DNA of 64,000 bases from an uncultured Sutterella sp. (GTDB lineage: Bacteria; Pseudomonadota; Gammaproteobacteria; Burkholderiales; Burkholderiaceae_F). The notes under the pieces are model-generated. The model had not been told where the DNA came from, did not search any database, and was given only the letters and a program-made list of their open reading frames with translations. Of this stretch, positions 16,615 to 26,095 are shown piece by piece (within the stretch, counting starts at the first letter, position 1; each line of letters opens with the position of its first letter). The DNA lies in the NCBI GenBank assembly GCA_905197905.1, contig CAJKAP010000013.1, positions 4,140 to 68,139 on the forward strand, given 5' to 3'. A program made the position numbers and the translations under genes.

Positions 16615-17715
16615 TTATTTAAAACGCTGCCACCATAGAGGAAGGCATCCTAATAGCAGACCTTCCACCTTCTTTTCTTTAAAGCGCCACTTCCATAGAG
16701 GAAAACCTTCTCCTAACGAGTAAATTTTCTCTGTTGGCGTTCTCCTCACGTGGAAAATCCCCGACTGAGAGGATCCTCCTTCCTTCGCATAGTCGTAAAC
16801 ATGCTTTAAATTCTTGGGAAAATCGCTTTCAGAAAGGCTATGCGAGTTCACAAAGCTGACCGCCAATTCTCGAATTCGCCTTTCTAAGAGAGCAGGTTCT
16901 TCTGCCTGCTCACTACGTTGATACTGCACTTTCAAGGCTTCCGCAAAAAAGAGCAAAGCAAACGCCTTCTTCTCTTCTAGATTTCGATCACACGCCTCAT
17001 CATAAAAGCGCATAGCAACCTGGATTAAATCCAGACGATCATCCTGCGTCACGCCACGCATGATGGAATTGCTACGCTGGCGGTAGTAGTAGAGTTTCTC
17101 GGAAATCCAGGCCATCGTTTTCGCGTAGGACGTATAAAGACGCCACCAGTACTCATCCTCATGTTTAAGACCATCTGGAAAAGTGAGTTGGTGTTCAACG
17201 ATCAAGTCACGCCGATAAATCTTGTTCCAAACACAAGGGTTGGTTTCGCGTAACTCGTGCTCCGTTAAAGAGCAGCATCCCGTATCTCTCCTACCTGGAG
17301 TATCCCAGTAGTGCCCAAAGTCGGGACTCCTGTTCTCTCCTTCGGAAAAAATCTCTGTTCCACACATGGCTAAATCAGCTTCATGGTGAGTGATCGTTTT
17401 GTAGAGCGCTTCACAATAGTTAGGCGCTACATAGTCATCACTATCGACAAAAAGAACATATGGTGCATGACAGTGTTGGAGACCAGTGTTTCGAGCCGCT
17501 GAAAGGCCGAGATTTTTTTGGTGGCAGACGAGGTGGATGCGTTCATCGCGATGAGACCACTCCTCGGCAATTGAGCGAGAAGAATCGGTGCTGCGGTCTT
17601 CGACGAGCACGATCTCAATATCCTGCATCGTTTGGTTAACTAGCGAGGTGAGGCATTGATCGAGATAAGCTTCGACATTATAAACAGGAACGATGAGGGA
17701 GATTTTGGACAGCAT
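16615..17715 (-). CDS. Glycosyltransferase family 2
   Basis: A 366-residue GT-A enzyme: KISLIVPVYNVEAYLDQCL, the VEDRSTDSSRSIAEE nucleotide-binding segment, NLGLSAARN, and LFVDSDDYV with the DxD-type site. The C-terminus ends with two related hydrophobic-basic units (GFPLWKWRFKEKK and LLGCLPLWWQRFK), similar to tails on other transferases in this cluster. It probably adds a hexose or N-acetylhexosamine to the surface glycan; specificity cannot be read. Confidence 0.85.
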   Translation of the reverse strand: MLSKISLIVPVYNVEAYLDQCLTSLVNQTMQDIEIVLVEDRSTDSSRSIAEEWSHRDERIHLVCHQKNLGLSAARNTGLQHCHAPYVLFVDSDDYVAPNYCEALYKTITHHEADLAMCGTEIFSEGENRSPDFGHYWDTPGRRDTGCCSLTEHELRETNPCVWNKIYRRDLIVEHQLTFPDGLKHEDEYWWRLYTSYAKTMAWISEKLYYYRQRSNSIMRGVTQDDRLDLIQVAMRFYDEACDRNLEEKKAFALLFFAEALKVQYQRSEQAEEPALLERRIRELAVSFVNSHSLSESDFPKNLKHVYDYAKEGGSSQSGIFHVRRTPTEKIYSLGEGFPLWKWRFKEKKVEGLLLGCLPLWWQRFK

Positions 17716-18025
17716 AGATCAAAATCAAAAAAGAGGCGATCAGATGTAAATAACTAAAAATTTTTAAATTTTGACAACACGACGAGAAGTTGTCTAAATT
17801 CTTCTTTTATTCCAAGTACTCCATCGCATAGGAGATAGAGTCAAACCAAAGTAAGAGCCAATATCTCAGAAAAGATGCAAAAACTCCCAAATCAGCATCA
17901 ATTCTGTGACATGGCTCCCGCCAAGACTATAGAAAAATATTTTTCTACAGTCAAGTAACTTAGCGTACGCTACTATATTCACCTCTTACAGAATAATCTC
18001 TTCCATTCTAGGGATAGCAATTTAT
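17716..18025. other. AT-rich gap inside the glycan cluster with a long palindrome
   Basis: No gene is supported. The notable element is TAGAAAAATATTTTTCTA at 17930-17947, a perfect 18-bp palindrome extended by ACT/AGT at 17926-17928 and 17949-17951 with one unpaired base on each side. It may be an operator or the end of the upstream transcript. Confidence 0.6.
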
Positions 18026-19771
18026 TTAACGAAAAAAGCCAGGTATCCGACCTTCCCAATAAATACCTCTCTTCACTACTTTTGCAGGCACCCCTGCCAA
18101 AACACAATTTGCTTCTGCGATTTTTCCACTAACTAAAGCCTTGGTACCAACTATGGATTCCCTTTGAATAACTGTTCCTTTGAGGATTGTACAACCTTCA
18201 CCAAACCAGACTTTCTCTGCAATGGAAATTGCAGGAGCTGGCTTACTCAACAGCTCTCCGGTTGCTTTGTCAAAAATTGCATGAGCATCCCCTGCCCAGA
18301 AGTAAGTTGAGCCAGCAAAAAGACAGTTTTCTCCAATAGTAATCTGCGCTTGCTCGTCACATAGCTGAAAACTTACAACTCCAGACATAGAAACATTTTT
18401 CCCCATTATAAATTTCTGATCACTTCCTCCCCAGCAATTAATAGCTCCTTTAAATCTCCAAGGAGAAAAAATTTCAATATAACAATTTTGACAATATTTA
18501 TTAATATTAATAATTGAGTTCTGAAAGTTAAACGGCTTATGCAAAATTATAGTATGGTTACAACCTTCAATATTCAACTTAAGACCAGGAATATTAGTAG
18601 TTCTCGGATCTTTTTCAACTCTAAAACCGTTCTCTTCGATAATTATAAGTTTATTAACTAGCGTAGTCTTAGTTTCAATATTTTGTTTTGAAAAGGTAAG
18701 ACCAAGAATTTTTTTAGACACTTCACGATAATTACTTCTTACCTTATAAAAAGGTATACCTAAAAACAATATTTCTTCGATCAAAAATCCATTTTTCCAA
18801 TAAATATTCTCTCCAATAATCTTATTATTAAACTTTTTAAAGTGATAATTTAACAAGATTTCTCTAGAAAATTTTTTCTTTCTTCTTTCTAGAACTTTCT
18901 TATATGCATATTCTATTATTTTATTTTTCTCATGATCAGAATCTAATGCCGCAATAGCGAAATGCATATAATACTCAAAAATTTTTACAAGAATTTTCTT
19001 TTGTTCCGGATGATCAGATTTTTCTACAAAAAAATCTTGAATATTCAGCGCACCGTCAATGTAAGATCGTACCATATCCCAGGATTTAGCCTTATATGAA
19101 GCAGGCAAAGGACGATCAGCCGACATCCAGAAATTATATATTTTTTTGGTGATATAATAAGCCTCTTTAACAGAAATTATGTATTTAAAATAAAAAACAA
19201 AATCATCAAACTTAGAGTTTTCAGGGAATTTTATGCCATAATTATCGATAACGTTCTTCTTGTAAACTCTATTATTTGTGAAAATATGAGTTTTATAAAT
19301 ATCATTCAAGCTATTGACATTAAATATTTCATCTTCGGTAATGGTTCGAAGGTGGAAAAACTTACTTTCCAAGCAAGTCTCTTCCCAACCCTTGAGAGGG
19401 CGATCACTCTGCACCTTTACATTCATGAGATAAAGATCTGCTTCATGTTCGGTTATAAAGTGAAATAGCTCATCAAGTGCATTATTTGAAAGATAATCTG
19501 AAGGATTAATAAAGAAGATATAAGCTCCTTTTGCCTCTTGCAAAGCACGATTTTTCGCAGCTCCTATGCCACCTGTAGCGCTGTTGATGAAAAATATGTT
19601 TGATGTCTTTTTTGCAACATCTTCACAAATTTTTATGCTTTCTGAGTTATCGTCACTTACCAATAATAATTCATAATTATCTGTAATCTGGGATAATATA
19701 GATCTCAGGCATCGAGATAGATATTTATTATCATTTAGTACAGGTAATATAATAGAAATAAGTGGATTCAT
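18026..19771 (-). CDS. Fusion of GT2 glycosyltransferase and hexapeptide-repeat acyltransferase
   Basis: A 581-residue protein. The first 250 residues are a GT-A domain (LISIILPVLNDNKYLSRCL, then VSDDNSES, and FFINPSDYLSN in place of the usual DxD). After a helical linker the last 190 or so residues form a left-handed beta-helix acyltransferase: SIININKYC, FIMGKNVSMSG, ITIGENCLFAG, then the VWFGEGCTILKGTVI and AGVPAKVVKRG pattern typical of the Neu/Wzx-linked O-acetyltransferases. The linker also carries an FLGIPFYK tail motif. Start: ATG 19771 has GAGG six bases upstream, better than ATG 19783. Very AT-rich. Predicted to add and acylate a sugar; the D-to-N change in the DxD site may matter. 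Confidence 0.78.
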   Translation of the reverse strand: MNPLISIILPVLNDNKYLSRCLRSILSQITDNYELLLVSDDNSESIKICEDVAKKTSNIFFINSATGGIGAAKNRALQEAKGAYIFFINPSDYLSNNALDELFHFITEHEADLYLMNVKVQSDRPLKGWEETCLESKFFHLRTITEDEIFNVNSLNDIYKTHIFTNNRVYKKNVIDNYGIKFPENSKFDDFVFYFKYIISVKEAYYITKKIYNFWMSADRPLPASYKAKSWDMVRSYIDGALNIQDFFVEKSDHPEQKKILVKIFEYYMHFAIAALDSDHEKNKIIEYAYKKVLERRKKKFSREILLNYHFKKFNNKIIGENIYWKNGFLIEEILFLGIPFYKVRSNYREVSKKILGLTFSKQNIETKTTLVNKLIIIEENGFRVEKDPRTTNIPGLKLNIEGCNHTIILHKPFNFQNSIININKYCQNCYIEIFSPWRFKGAINCWGGSDQKFIMGKNVSMSGVVSFQLCDEQAQITIGENCLFAGSTYFWAGDAHAIFDKATGELLSKPAPAISIAEKVWFGEGCTILKGTVIQRESIVGTKALVSGKIAEANCVLAGVPAKVVKRGIYWEGRIPGFFR

Positions 19772-19821
19772 ATATTGCCTCATTAGTTTGACAATAACTC
19801 AGAATAAAATTTAAAAATTAA

Positions 19822-21402
19822 TTATTCTTTCTTATATTTATTATATAAATCAATCGCTGTTTCGCCAAGCGGAAGTTTAGGATACTCAATAATTCTTGTA
19901 TATCCTCGATTCCTTGGATAATCATTTTCTCCAGTAAAAAAGTCCCCTTTGGCCTTATCTGCGATTGAGGTGCTTATACCTATCCACTGAGCTACAAAAT
20001 GAGGGAAGCGACGCCCACTTCGTATAGGAGAATAGCTATGAGTTTCCTTTAAGTCCGAAGAGGTCATAATAAAGGGGGTATCAAAAGCAACTTTCACTTT
20101 ATCCGTACGGTGTTCTCGGATATCAGTTACTTCTGGCACGATATTGACCCCATGATCAGCGACAAAAAGCAACGAATATGGTTTCCCATCCTTCTTTAAT
20201 AGTTGATCAACCCGCCTAAAGAAGTCGTCAGCTTTTCGTACTCCATTAATATAACAATTCAGACGTTTTGATGTAGTAGGATAAATGAGGTTGTTAAAGC
20301 CATCAAGTCTTTGACAATAATCTGTATGCAGCCCATATGTATGTAGAATGATTAATTTATCACCAGAATCAGATTTTAGAACTTTTTCGAATTCAGGTAT
20401 TAAATTGTAATCTGCATGTCTTTTTACATAAACTACTTTATTCGCATAAGAAGCTATGATATTTTGGGTTACATTCCATTTTGTAAGGAAGCCCTGTGCT
20501 TCAAGCCAGTAGGTTTTCATATTTGTCTGAGATACTAATTGAATAATATTATTCTGATAGTCAACATCCATTCCTTCTGAAAGTGCAAACATACGAGGAA
20601 CTGAAATGGTCGTATTTGGCCCTGGAGAGATAAAACTATCCATCCTAATATGGGGGATACTATCAATATAAGGTGTTGTTGGTACCGGAAATCCGTAAGA
20701 ACTCATGAAATCTTTTCGTGTTGATTCACCTAGAATGATCACATATGTTTTATATTTAGAATTTCTTTCTCCTACTGCTTTCCAAGTCGGAGAAGGAAAT
20801 TGGTTTGTCGAAACTTGATATAAAGATTCATAAATTGGTTTAGAAAAAACCGCTAAATTTCCAAACAAAATACCAAAAAATAAAAACAATGAAGCAATAG
20901 AAATTGCTGAAACCTTTAGTTTCCCATTATCATAAAAAACTTTTACTATTCTTAAAATGCCATTATAAATATATCCCACAATTTCTTTATCTGATTTTGA
21001 AAGCTTCAGCAATAGCCAAAGAACAAAGAAAAAAGCAAGAGATTTTACATAATAACGTGTCGGTAAATTTTCTAAAAGACCTTTCGTCTCCTCCATATTT
21101 TTAGAAACTAAGATATTTAAAGTATCTACAGTAAGCAGCCCTCCGCCAGTTAAACGTGCAAACGGATTGAGGCAAACCGCTATTAAAGCTAAGCAGAGCA
21201 AAATCCAATGAGTCTTTTTATTTAGAGCCGACACCCCCAAGAAAATAGACAAAGTTAAAATTAAGATAATATGATTTTTTACCCCTGTTGTCCCATAAAC
21301 TAACAATACGGACAATAACAGCCCAAAAATTATTACTATAAAAAACTTTTGGATATATTGAAAATAAATTTTCTTTCTTAATTCTTTAATATTTTGAGTC
21401 AT
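19822..21402 (-). CDS. Phosphoethanolamine transferase (EptA/CptA-type sulfatase-fold)
   Basis: An inner-membrane enzyme of 526 residues. Four or five hydrophobic helices lie in the first 190 residues, followed by a periplasmic alkaline-phosphatase-fold domain. The catalytic threonine is in LGESTRKDFMSSYGF (T228), the metal site continues in FVADHGVN near residue 405, and the substrate loop HTYGLHTDYCQR is present. The family moves phosphoethanolamine from phosphatidylethanolamine to lipid A, core heptose or glycans. With a heptose-nucleotide module in the same cluster, heptose is the likely acceptor. AT-rich like its neighbours. Confidence 0.82.
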   Translation of the reverse strand: MTQNIKELRKKIYFQYIQKFFIVIIFGLLLSVLLVYGTTGVKNHIILILTLSIFLGVSALNKKTHWILLCLALIAVCLNPFARLTGGGLLTVDTLNILVSKNMEETKGLLENLPTRYYVKSLAFFFVLWLLLKLSKSDKEIVGYIYNGILRIVKVFYDNGKLKVSAISIASLFLFFGILFGNLAVFSKPIYESLYQVSTNQFPSPTWKAVGERNSKYKTYVIILGESTRKDFMSSYGFPVPTTPYIDSIPHIRMDSFISPGPNTTISVPRMFALSEGMDVDYQNNIIQLVSQTNMKTYWLEAQGFLTKWNVTQNIIASYANKVVYVKRHADYNLIPEFEKVLKSDSGDKLIILHTYGLHTDYCQRLDGFNNLIYPTTSKRLNCYINGVRKADDFFRRVDQLLKKDGKPYSLLFVADHGVNIVPEVTDIREHRTDKVKVAFDTPFIMTSSDLKETHSYSPIRSGRRFPHFVAQWIGISTSIADKAKGDFFTGENDYPRNRGYTRIIEYPKLPLGETAIDLYNKYKKE

Positions 21403-21466
21403 GGAAATAAGTATCTACCTTTTCTCAGAAAAGGTAGATCTGCGAAAAATAGGGTTTATAATTTGT

Positions 21467-23263
21467 TTACTTTTTAGTTTTTAAAAATGGAATTCCAAAA
21501 ACAATAGTAGATGTCTCAGAGTCTCTGTCATATTTTTTCATAAATGGAATTCCGAGAAAATAATACTTTGTTTTCACAGAATCATATAGTGTTACTTTCT
21601 TAGATTTTATAATGGAAAAGTTCCATTTATTTATTTTATTCCCGGGAATTAACGAAGCTCTATCACTGTAGATAGAATTAACTAAGTTTGTATTCCCTGT
21701 AAGTCTCTCCCAACTAAATTTCAGAACTGCCATCATTGCATCATCGGATATAAAGTTCTTATCTTTATTTGCTTCTCTTATAAGAGAATATAGTTTATCT
21801 AATTTTTCTTGGGATTTTATTTTTCCTTCCTCTGTAAGAGCATGATAAATAGGTTTTCTTCGAGTTAACTCTACATTATATTCATCATTAATTTCTAAAC
21901 CTAAGTATTGCTTCAATCCTCGTTTAATAATTTCTCTTTGATGAATATTAAGATCGCTATCTTTATCTGCGCTAATTGATGAAGAATTCACTCGGTAGAA
22001 CGCTAGAACCTCTGGAAGAGAACAAATTTTTAATTTATCTAAAGATCGATTCCACAGGTCAAAATCCTCCTGGAGAGAAGTTTCGGAGTAGGAAATCCCT
22101 TGTTCTTTAAAACTTGCGGCGCGGAACATTAACGTTGAATGGCAGAGGTCGCAAGAGAACAGCAGGCTACCTTTCATCAATTCTGGCTCGGTCATGCAGC
22201 GGTGCGTCCATCTCGACCCCCAAAAGTGTTCTTGAGCCGTCCCCAGAACATCAATCTCAGGATTGCTTGCTAGATACTGCAATTGTTTTTGAAAACGCGT
22301 AGCTAAAGCTATGTCATCTGCGTCAAGGCGAGCGATGAAATCCCCGCTAGACAATTTCAATCCCAAATTGAGAGCGGCTGCTAACCCTGTATTCGGGCCA
22401 TCTACTAGTTTAAATCTCTCGTCAAACACGCTATACGTTTCGACGATTTCGCGCGTTCCATCAGTGGAACCGTCATCAACGATCAAAACTTCAAAATTTT
22501 GGGAAGTTTGGTTCAAGACACTGTTCAGCGCTGCTTTAATATAATCCTTAGAATTGAGTGTCGGAAGTACCACCGAAACCAAAGGATCTGTATCTTTCCC
22601 CTTTCGATTCAGAATCACATTACTGTAAATGCCATCTATCAGAGCGCACTTATGTGCATAGGCCTTCCCAAGCTTAAGAGCATCCTCTGGAAGATTAAAC
22701 TTATAGAGGTCAAAATTCTCTGCTATTTTGCTTGTTTCAACTTTTTCTATACTCTCATCATAATTTAGAATAAGAAAATGGAAATTTACATAAGGGAATT
22801 CTTTTTTCATCTCCTCAATAAAATTTGAGATTTTGCCAATAATCTTTTTAGAGGTTTGAAACTTTCCTTCTGTATAATAAAGCAATAGTACCTCTTCAGA
22901 AAGATGAATCTGTTCATAAAAATCCATAACTTTCTGTTGATACTGTTCTTGATAGTCAGTTGATACTTCTTTTTTATCAAAAATTACGCAGTGATATTTT
23001 GAATTATACAAAGCTTTATTTATATTATTAAAAGAGACTAAGTTTATTTTTTTTGCATCAAAAGAATAAATATAATCCTCAGAAATTAATTCAGTGAAAC
23101 CTGTTTTTACTAATGTCAGTATATTTTCCAATGTTGTTGGAGCGGTATTCAGGCTATATACATCATTCAGCGGAAAATCTTTATATAAAAATGAATGCTC
23201 TTTAAGTACACTCTTCAAGTCAGGACAAGAGTTTAAGGGAACGACTAAATCAAATTTTTTCAT
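21467..23263 (-). CDS. Large glycosyltransferase with N-terminal extension and GT2 domain
   Basis: A 598-residue protein. Residues 1-220 form a domain I do not recognise. Residues 228-440 are GT-A: LVSVVLPTLNSKDYIKAALN, VDDGSTDGT, NTGLAAALNLG and ARLDADDIA (DxD). The C-terminus carries two tail units, FLGIPFMKKY and VFGIPFLKTKK. The start has an AAGGAA upstream and follows the preceding stop by two bases, so it is translated in tandem with the TagF-like gene. The donor is unknown. AT-rich composition marks it, with its neighbours, as a likely imported segment. Confidence 0.8.
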   Translation of the reverse strand: MKKFDLVVPLNSCPDLKSVLKEHSFLYKDFPLNDVYSLNTAPTTLENILTLVKTGFTELISEDYIYSFDAKKINLVSFNNINKALYNSKYHCVIFDKKEVSTDYQEQYQQKVMDFYEQIHLSEEVLLLYYTEGKFQTSKKIIGKISNFIEEMKKEFPYVNFHFLILNYDESIEKVETSKIAENFDLYKFNLPEDALKLGKAYAHKCALIDGIYSNVILNRKGKDTDPLVSVVLPTLNSKDYIKAALNSVLNQTSQNFEVLIVDDGSTDGTREIVETYSVFDERFKLVDGPNTGLAAALNLGLKLSSGDFIARLDADDIALATRFQKQLQYLASNPEIDVLGTAQEHFWGSRWTHRCMTEPELMKGSLLFSCDLCHSTLMFRAASFKEQGISYSETSLQEDFDLWNRSLDKLKICSLPEVLAFYRVNSSSISADKDSDLNIHQREIIKRGLKQYLGLEINDEYNVELTRRKPIYHALTEEGKIKSQEKLDKLYSLIREANKDKNFISDDAMMAVLKFSWERLTGNTNLVNSIYSDRASLIPGNKINKWNFSIIKSKKVTLYDSVKTKYYFLGIPFMKKYDRDSETSTIVFGIPFLKTKK

Positions 23264-23265
23264 TT

Positions 23266-24411
23266 TTATTCCTTATTATTTTTTATAAATTCCAATATTC
23301 TTAACCCACATTTTCCATCGAAGTACTTATCGAAGTATTTTTCACGATGGGAGATTTTCTGATCATTAAGAGCTTGAGAGAAATTTAAAGATTCTACAAA
23401 TTGAATAACATCTTCCGCTTTCGTGGCATACGTTGATTGTTCCAAAACAGATTGCCCAAAACTGTTGTACTGTTCTTTATTCGATTCCATATAGCACATA
23501 GGGGCATCAAAAGCACTAGCTTCCATCGTCAAGGCCGAACGTTCTCCAATATACGCATCACAGTTAGTGATGAGTTCTGGATAATCTCCATTCCATAACA
23601 TCATATGCTTTGATTTTTGTATTTTTCTTTGGAAATCCAGGGCAGCGGTGAAATCTACATCAAATTTACTCATAAAAGCACCGAAGAACATGTGATGTGG
23701 CATGAAAACGGTAAATATGTCTTCTCGTTCTAGCAAGTAATCTAGAACAATAGTGTTCTCTTTCCATGGGAAAGTGGAAATAAGTGCTTCTCCAGTATCG
23801 CTAGTGGAATATAAACACGGAAAATGTGGATGCCATACAAGAACCTTTTTTCTCCCTGCTCTTTTCTTGACGAGATATGGAAGGCCATGTTCTTTAGCCT
23901 TGCACAACGCATCAAACTTAGGGTGACCTAAACAGACTGCGTTCGACAAATGCCCAATGGTACGGTAGTCTTCACAGATTTCGTCAGAGTAACTGAAAAT
24001 TTTCCACATATTGGAAAAGAAGTCACGCTTGAAGTGATCATAATTTGCATTTTCTGTGTTGGTAAACTCTAATCCATAAGAAATATAGATAAGTTTCATG
24101 CCGTATTCTTTCAAGCTTCCCGAATGATGCTTTTCAAATCTATGCCAATTATCGTACGGCGTTTGCATAACTAGATAATCTGGCTTGTCTGTTGCGAAAT
24201 CAATATCGTCAATATGTGTATAAGGAATTCCTTTCTCTACTAAAAAATTTTCAGCCCCTATGAACTGCCCAGAAAGCCCTTTCCCTTGACGTTTTACAGG
24301 ACAAAAAATCATTCTATTTTCGACTTCTGGGTCTTTATCTGCAGCTTCCCAGAAAGAAGCCCAACTTGGCCAAAAGGCTCCGGAATGGAAAAGAAAATAT
24401 ATTTTTGTCAT
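23266..24411 (-). CDS. CDP-glycerol/polyol-phosphate transferase-like (TagF-type GT-B)
   Basis: A 381-residue cytoplasmic protein with a GT-B-like pattern. The first half has MTKIYFLFHSGAFWPSWASF; the second half has VLVWHPHFPCLYS, FMPHHMFF, then YPELITNCDAYIGERSALTMEA, which resembles the C-terminal SDxxSxxxE region of CDP-glycerol glycerophosphotransferases. These enzymes add glycerol- or ribitol-phosphate to glycans. The frame starts five codons further upstream at another ATG; neither has a convincing ribosome-binding site. It is tightly coupled to the next gene. The polyol-phosphate role is inferred and it could also be a nucleotide-sugar transferase. Confidence 0.6.
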   Translation of the reverse strand: MTKIYFLFHSGAFWPSWASFWEAADKDPEVENRMIFCPVKRQGKGLSGQFIGAENFLVEKGIPYTHIDDIDFATDKPDYLVMQTPYDNWHRFEKHHSGSLKEYGMKLIYISYGLEFTNTENANYDHFKRDFFSNMWKIFSYSDEICEDYRTIGHLSNAVCLGHPKFDALCKAKEHGLPYLVKKRAGRKKVLVWHPHFPCLYSTSDTGEALISTFPWKENTIVLDYLLEREDIFTVFMPHHMFFGAFMSKFDVDFTAALDFQRKIQKSKHMMLWNGDYPELITNCDAYIGERSALTMEASAFDAPMCYMESNKEQYNSFGQSVLEQSTYATKAEDVIQFVESLNFSQALNDQKISHREKYFDKYFDGKCGLRILEFIKNNKE

Positions 24412-24512
24412 ATTGGAGTGATGCAATTATAGGTTCTATAAAAATGAGGAAACCAGAGATGGTGGCAAGTTCCAATCCCTGAGTTAACTAGTTTGCGTGT
24501 GAAAGCGTTTCC

Positions 24513-25097
24513 TTAGCAGGATGGTTGCTGACCATTAGCCAAGTAAAGAATCTTCATCACAAGGTGATTCAAAATCATGTGAATATCTTCGCTCACCTGC
24601 ATGTCATCAACGTTAGCGTTCACAGAGTACTTTGCCATCTGCTTCAACTTGCCACCGTGATAGCCCGTGATACCAATCGTCGTAGCGCCAACTGAGTTGG
24701 CATAGTCAATCGCCAAAACAATGTTCTTGGAGTTTCCAGAACCACTAATAGCGAGCACCAAGTCGTTGGGGGTTAAGAAGTTCTTCAACTGTTCAACAAA
24801 AGCAATTTCATAACCAACGTCATTAGCGTAAGCCGTTACCGTGGAGAGGCTATCGTTCAAGCAGATAATCTTGAAACGCTTTTCTTGACCATAAGAGACA
24901 CCCTTATTGAAGTCGCAAACCATATGGCTAGCTGCGGAGGCGGAGCCACCATTACCCATCACGAAGATGTTGCGACCGTTTTCACGGGCGTCAATGAAAA
25001 GATCAATCAACTTAGAAATTTCGGCACGGTCCAAATTGTCGATCGTGTTCTTAAGAAGATCTAAATACTTGTTAATTTGTTGGGAGTAATCGCTCAT
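24513..25097 (-). CDS. gmhA: Phosphoheptose isomerase (sedoheptulose-7-phosphate isomerase)
   Basis: A 194-residue SIS-domain protein, the usual GmhA length. The phosphosugar-binding loops are GNGGSASAASHMVCDF (about residues 48-63) and AISGSGNSKNIVLA, and the C-terminal helix EDIHMILNHLV carries the conserved E/H positions. GmhA converts sedoheptulose-7-phosphate to D-glycero-D-manno-heptose-7-phosphate, the first step to nucleotide heptose. It overlaps hddA by 4 bases (ATGA), fixing the operon order. Confidence 0.9.
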   Translation of the reverse strand: MSDYSQQINKYLDLLKNTIDNLDRAEISKLIDLFIDARENGRNIFVMGNGGSASAASHMVCDFNKGVSYGQEKRFKIICLNDSLSTVTAYANDVGYEIAFVEQLKNFLTPNDLVLAISGSGNSKNIVLAIDYANSVGATTIGITGYHGGKLKQMAKYSVNANVDDMQVSEDIHMILNHLVMKILYLANGQQPSC

Positions 25098-26095
25098 CGG
25101 AAAATACCTTTTAAAGAATGCTTATTGAAATGGATAATGCTTGTGCCACGAGTGTCGAAAGTGAAAGGCATTTCTTTCAGGTCCGACAAAGCATTGCGCA
25201 CACGCTGATGGTTTTGTTCTTGCACATAAAAGAGCAAAAATCCACCGCCGCCCGCTCCCAAAAGCTTTCCTCCGACGGCACCTGCCTTCATTGCCCTTTC
25301 ATACCACTCATCAATTTGAGGATTAGTAATTTTACTCGCCATCTCTCGTTTGAGTAACCAACCTTGATGAAGAATTTCACCCATTGCGTCAATATTATTT
25401 TTAAGCAAACTTTCTCTCAACGAATGAGCAAGTTTCACCATTTGATGCAGGTTTTCTAGCTTCTTAGCATCGTGCTCGGTGTTTTTCTTCTGTTCAGAAA
25501 GAACAGCCGAAGCAGAGCGAGTTACCCCTGTATAAAACATAAGGAGATTATTTTCCAATCGATGGTAGCCATCCGTTGTCAAATAAAGTTTCTCAACCGT
25601 CACCTCACCATTCGGTGAAAACTGGATGAAATTTAAGCCCCCACAAGCACAGGCATATTGGTCTTGTTTTCCAATGGGTTCTTTTAAAATCTCAATTTCC
25701 ACTTTACAGGCTTCTGCTGCAATCTCTTCCTTAGTCTTGTAGAGCTCTTTGTAAGCATTGCACAAGTGGATAAGACCTGTTGTAAACGCTGACGAAGAAG
25801 AGAGTCCGTTTCCACTAGGAATATCAGCGCTCGAACTAAAGTCAACCCCTTCAATCCCATAAAGGCGAAAAACTTCGCGGATAATGGGATGTTTAATTTC
25901 GTTGACTGTCGCTGCATGCTCTACATTCGAGTACTTCAAGAAATACCCAGAATTGAAGAACGGGTGCATTGAGAGATAGATGTACTTGTTAATAGCTGTC
26001 GAAAGAACAGCGCCACCAAATCTCTCATAGTAAGACGGTAGGTCAGTTCCGCCCCCAGCAAAACTGACTCTGAGAGGTGTTCTGGTAATAATCAT
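25094..26095 (-). CDS. hddA: D-glycero-alpha-D-manno-heptose-7-phosphate kinase
   Basis: A 333-residue GHMP kinase. ITRTPLRVSFAGGGTDLPSY is the HddA N-terminal signature; IPSGNGLSSSSAFTTGLIH is the GHMP phosphate loop; GGKLLGAGGGGFLLFYV is the C-terminal glycine-rich motif. HddA phosphorylates the 1-position of the alpha anomer, committing heptose to the GDP rather than ADP branch. It overlaps both neighbours by 4 bases. Confidence 0.92.
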   Translation of the reverse strand: MIITRTPLRVSFAGGGTDLPSYYERFGGAVLSTAINKYIYLSMHPFFNSGYFLKYSNVEHAATVNEIKHPIIREVFRLYGIEGVDFSSSADIPSGNGLSSSSAFTTGLIHLCNAYKELYKTKEEIAAEACKVEIEILKEPIGKQDQYACACGGLNFIQFSPNGEVTVEKLYLTTDGYHRLENNLLMFYTGVTRSASAVLSEQKKNTEHDAKKLENLHQMVKLAHSLRESLLKNNIDAMGEILHQGWLLKREMASKITNPQIDEWYERAMKAGAVGGKLLGAGGGGFLLFYVQEQNHQRVRNALSDLKEMPFTFDTRGTSIIHFNKHSLKGIFR

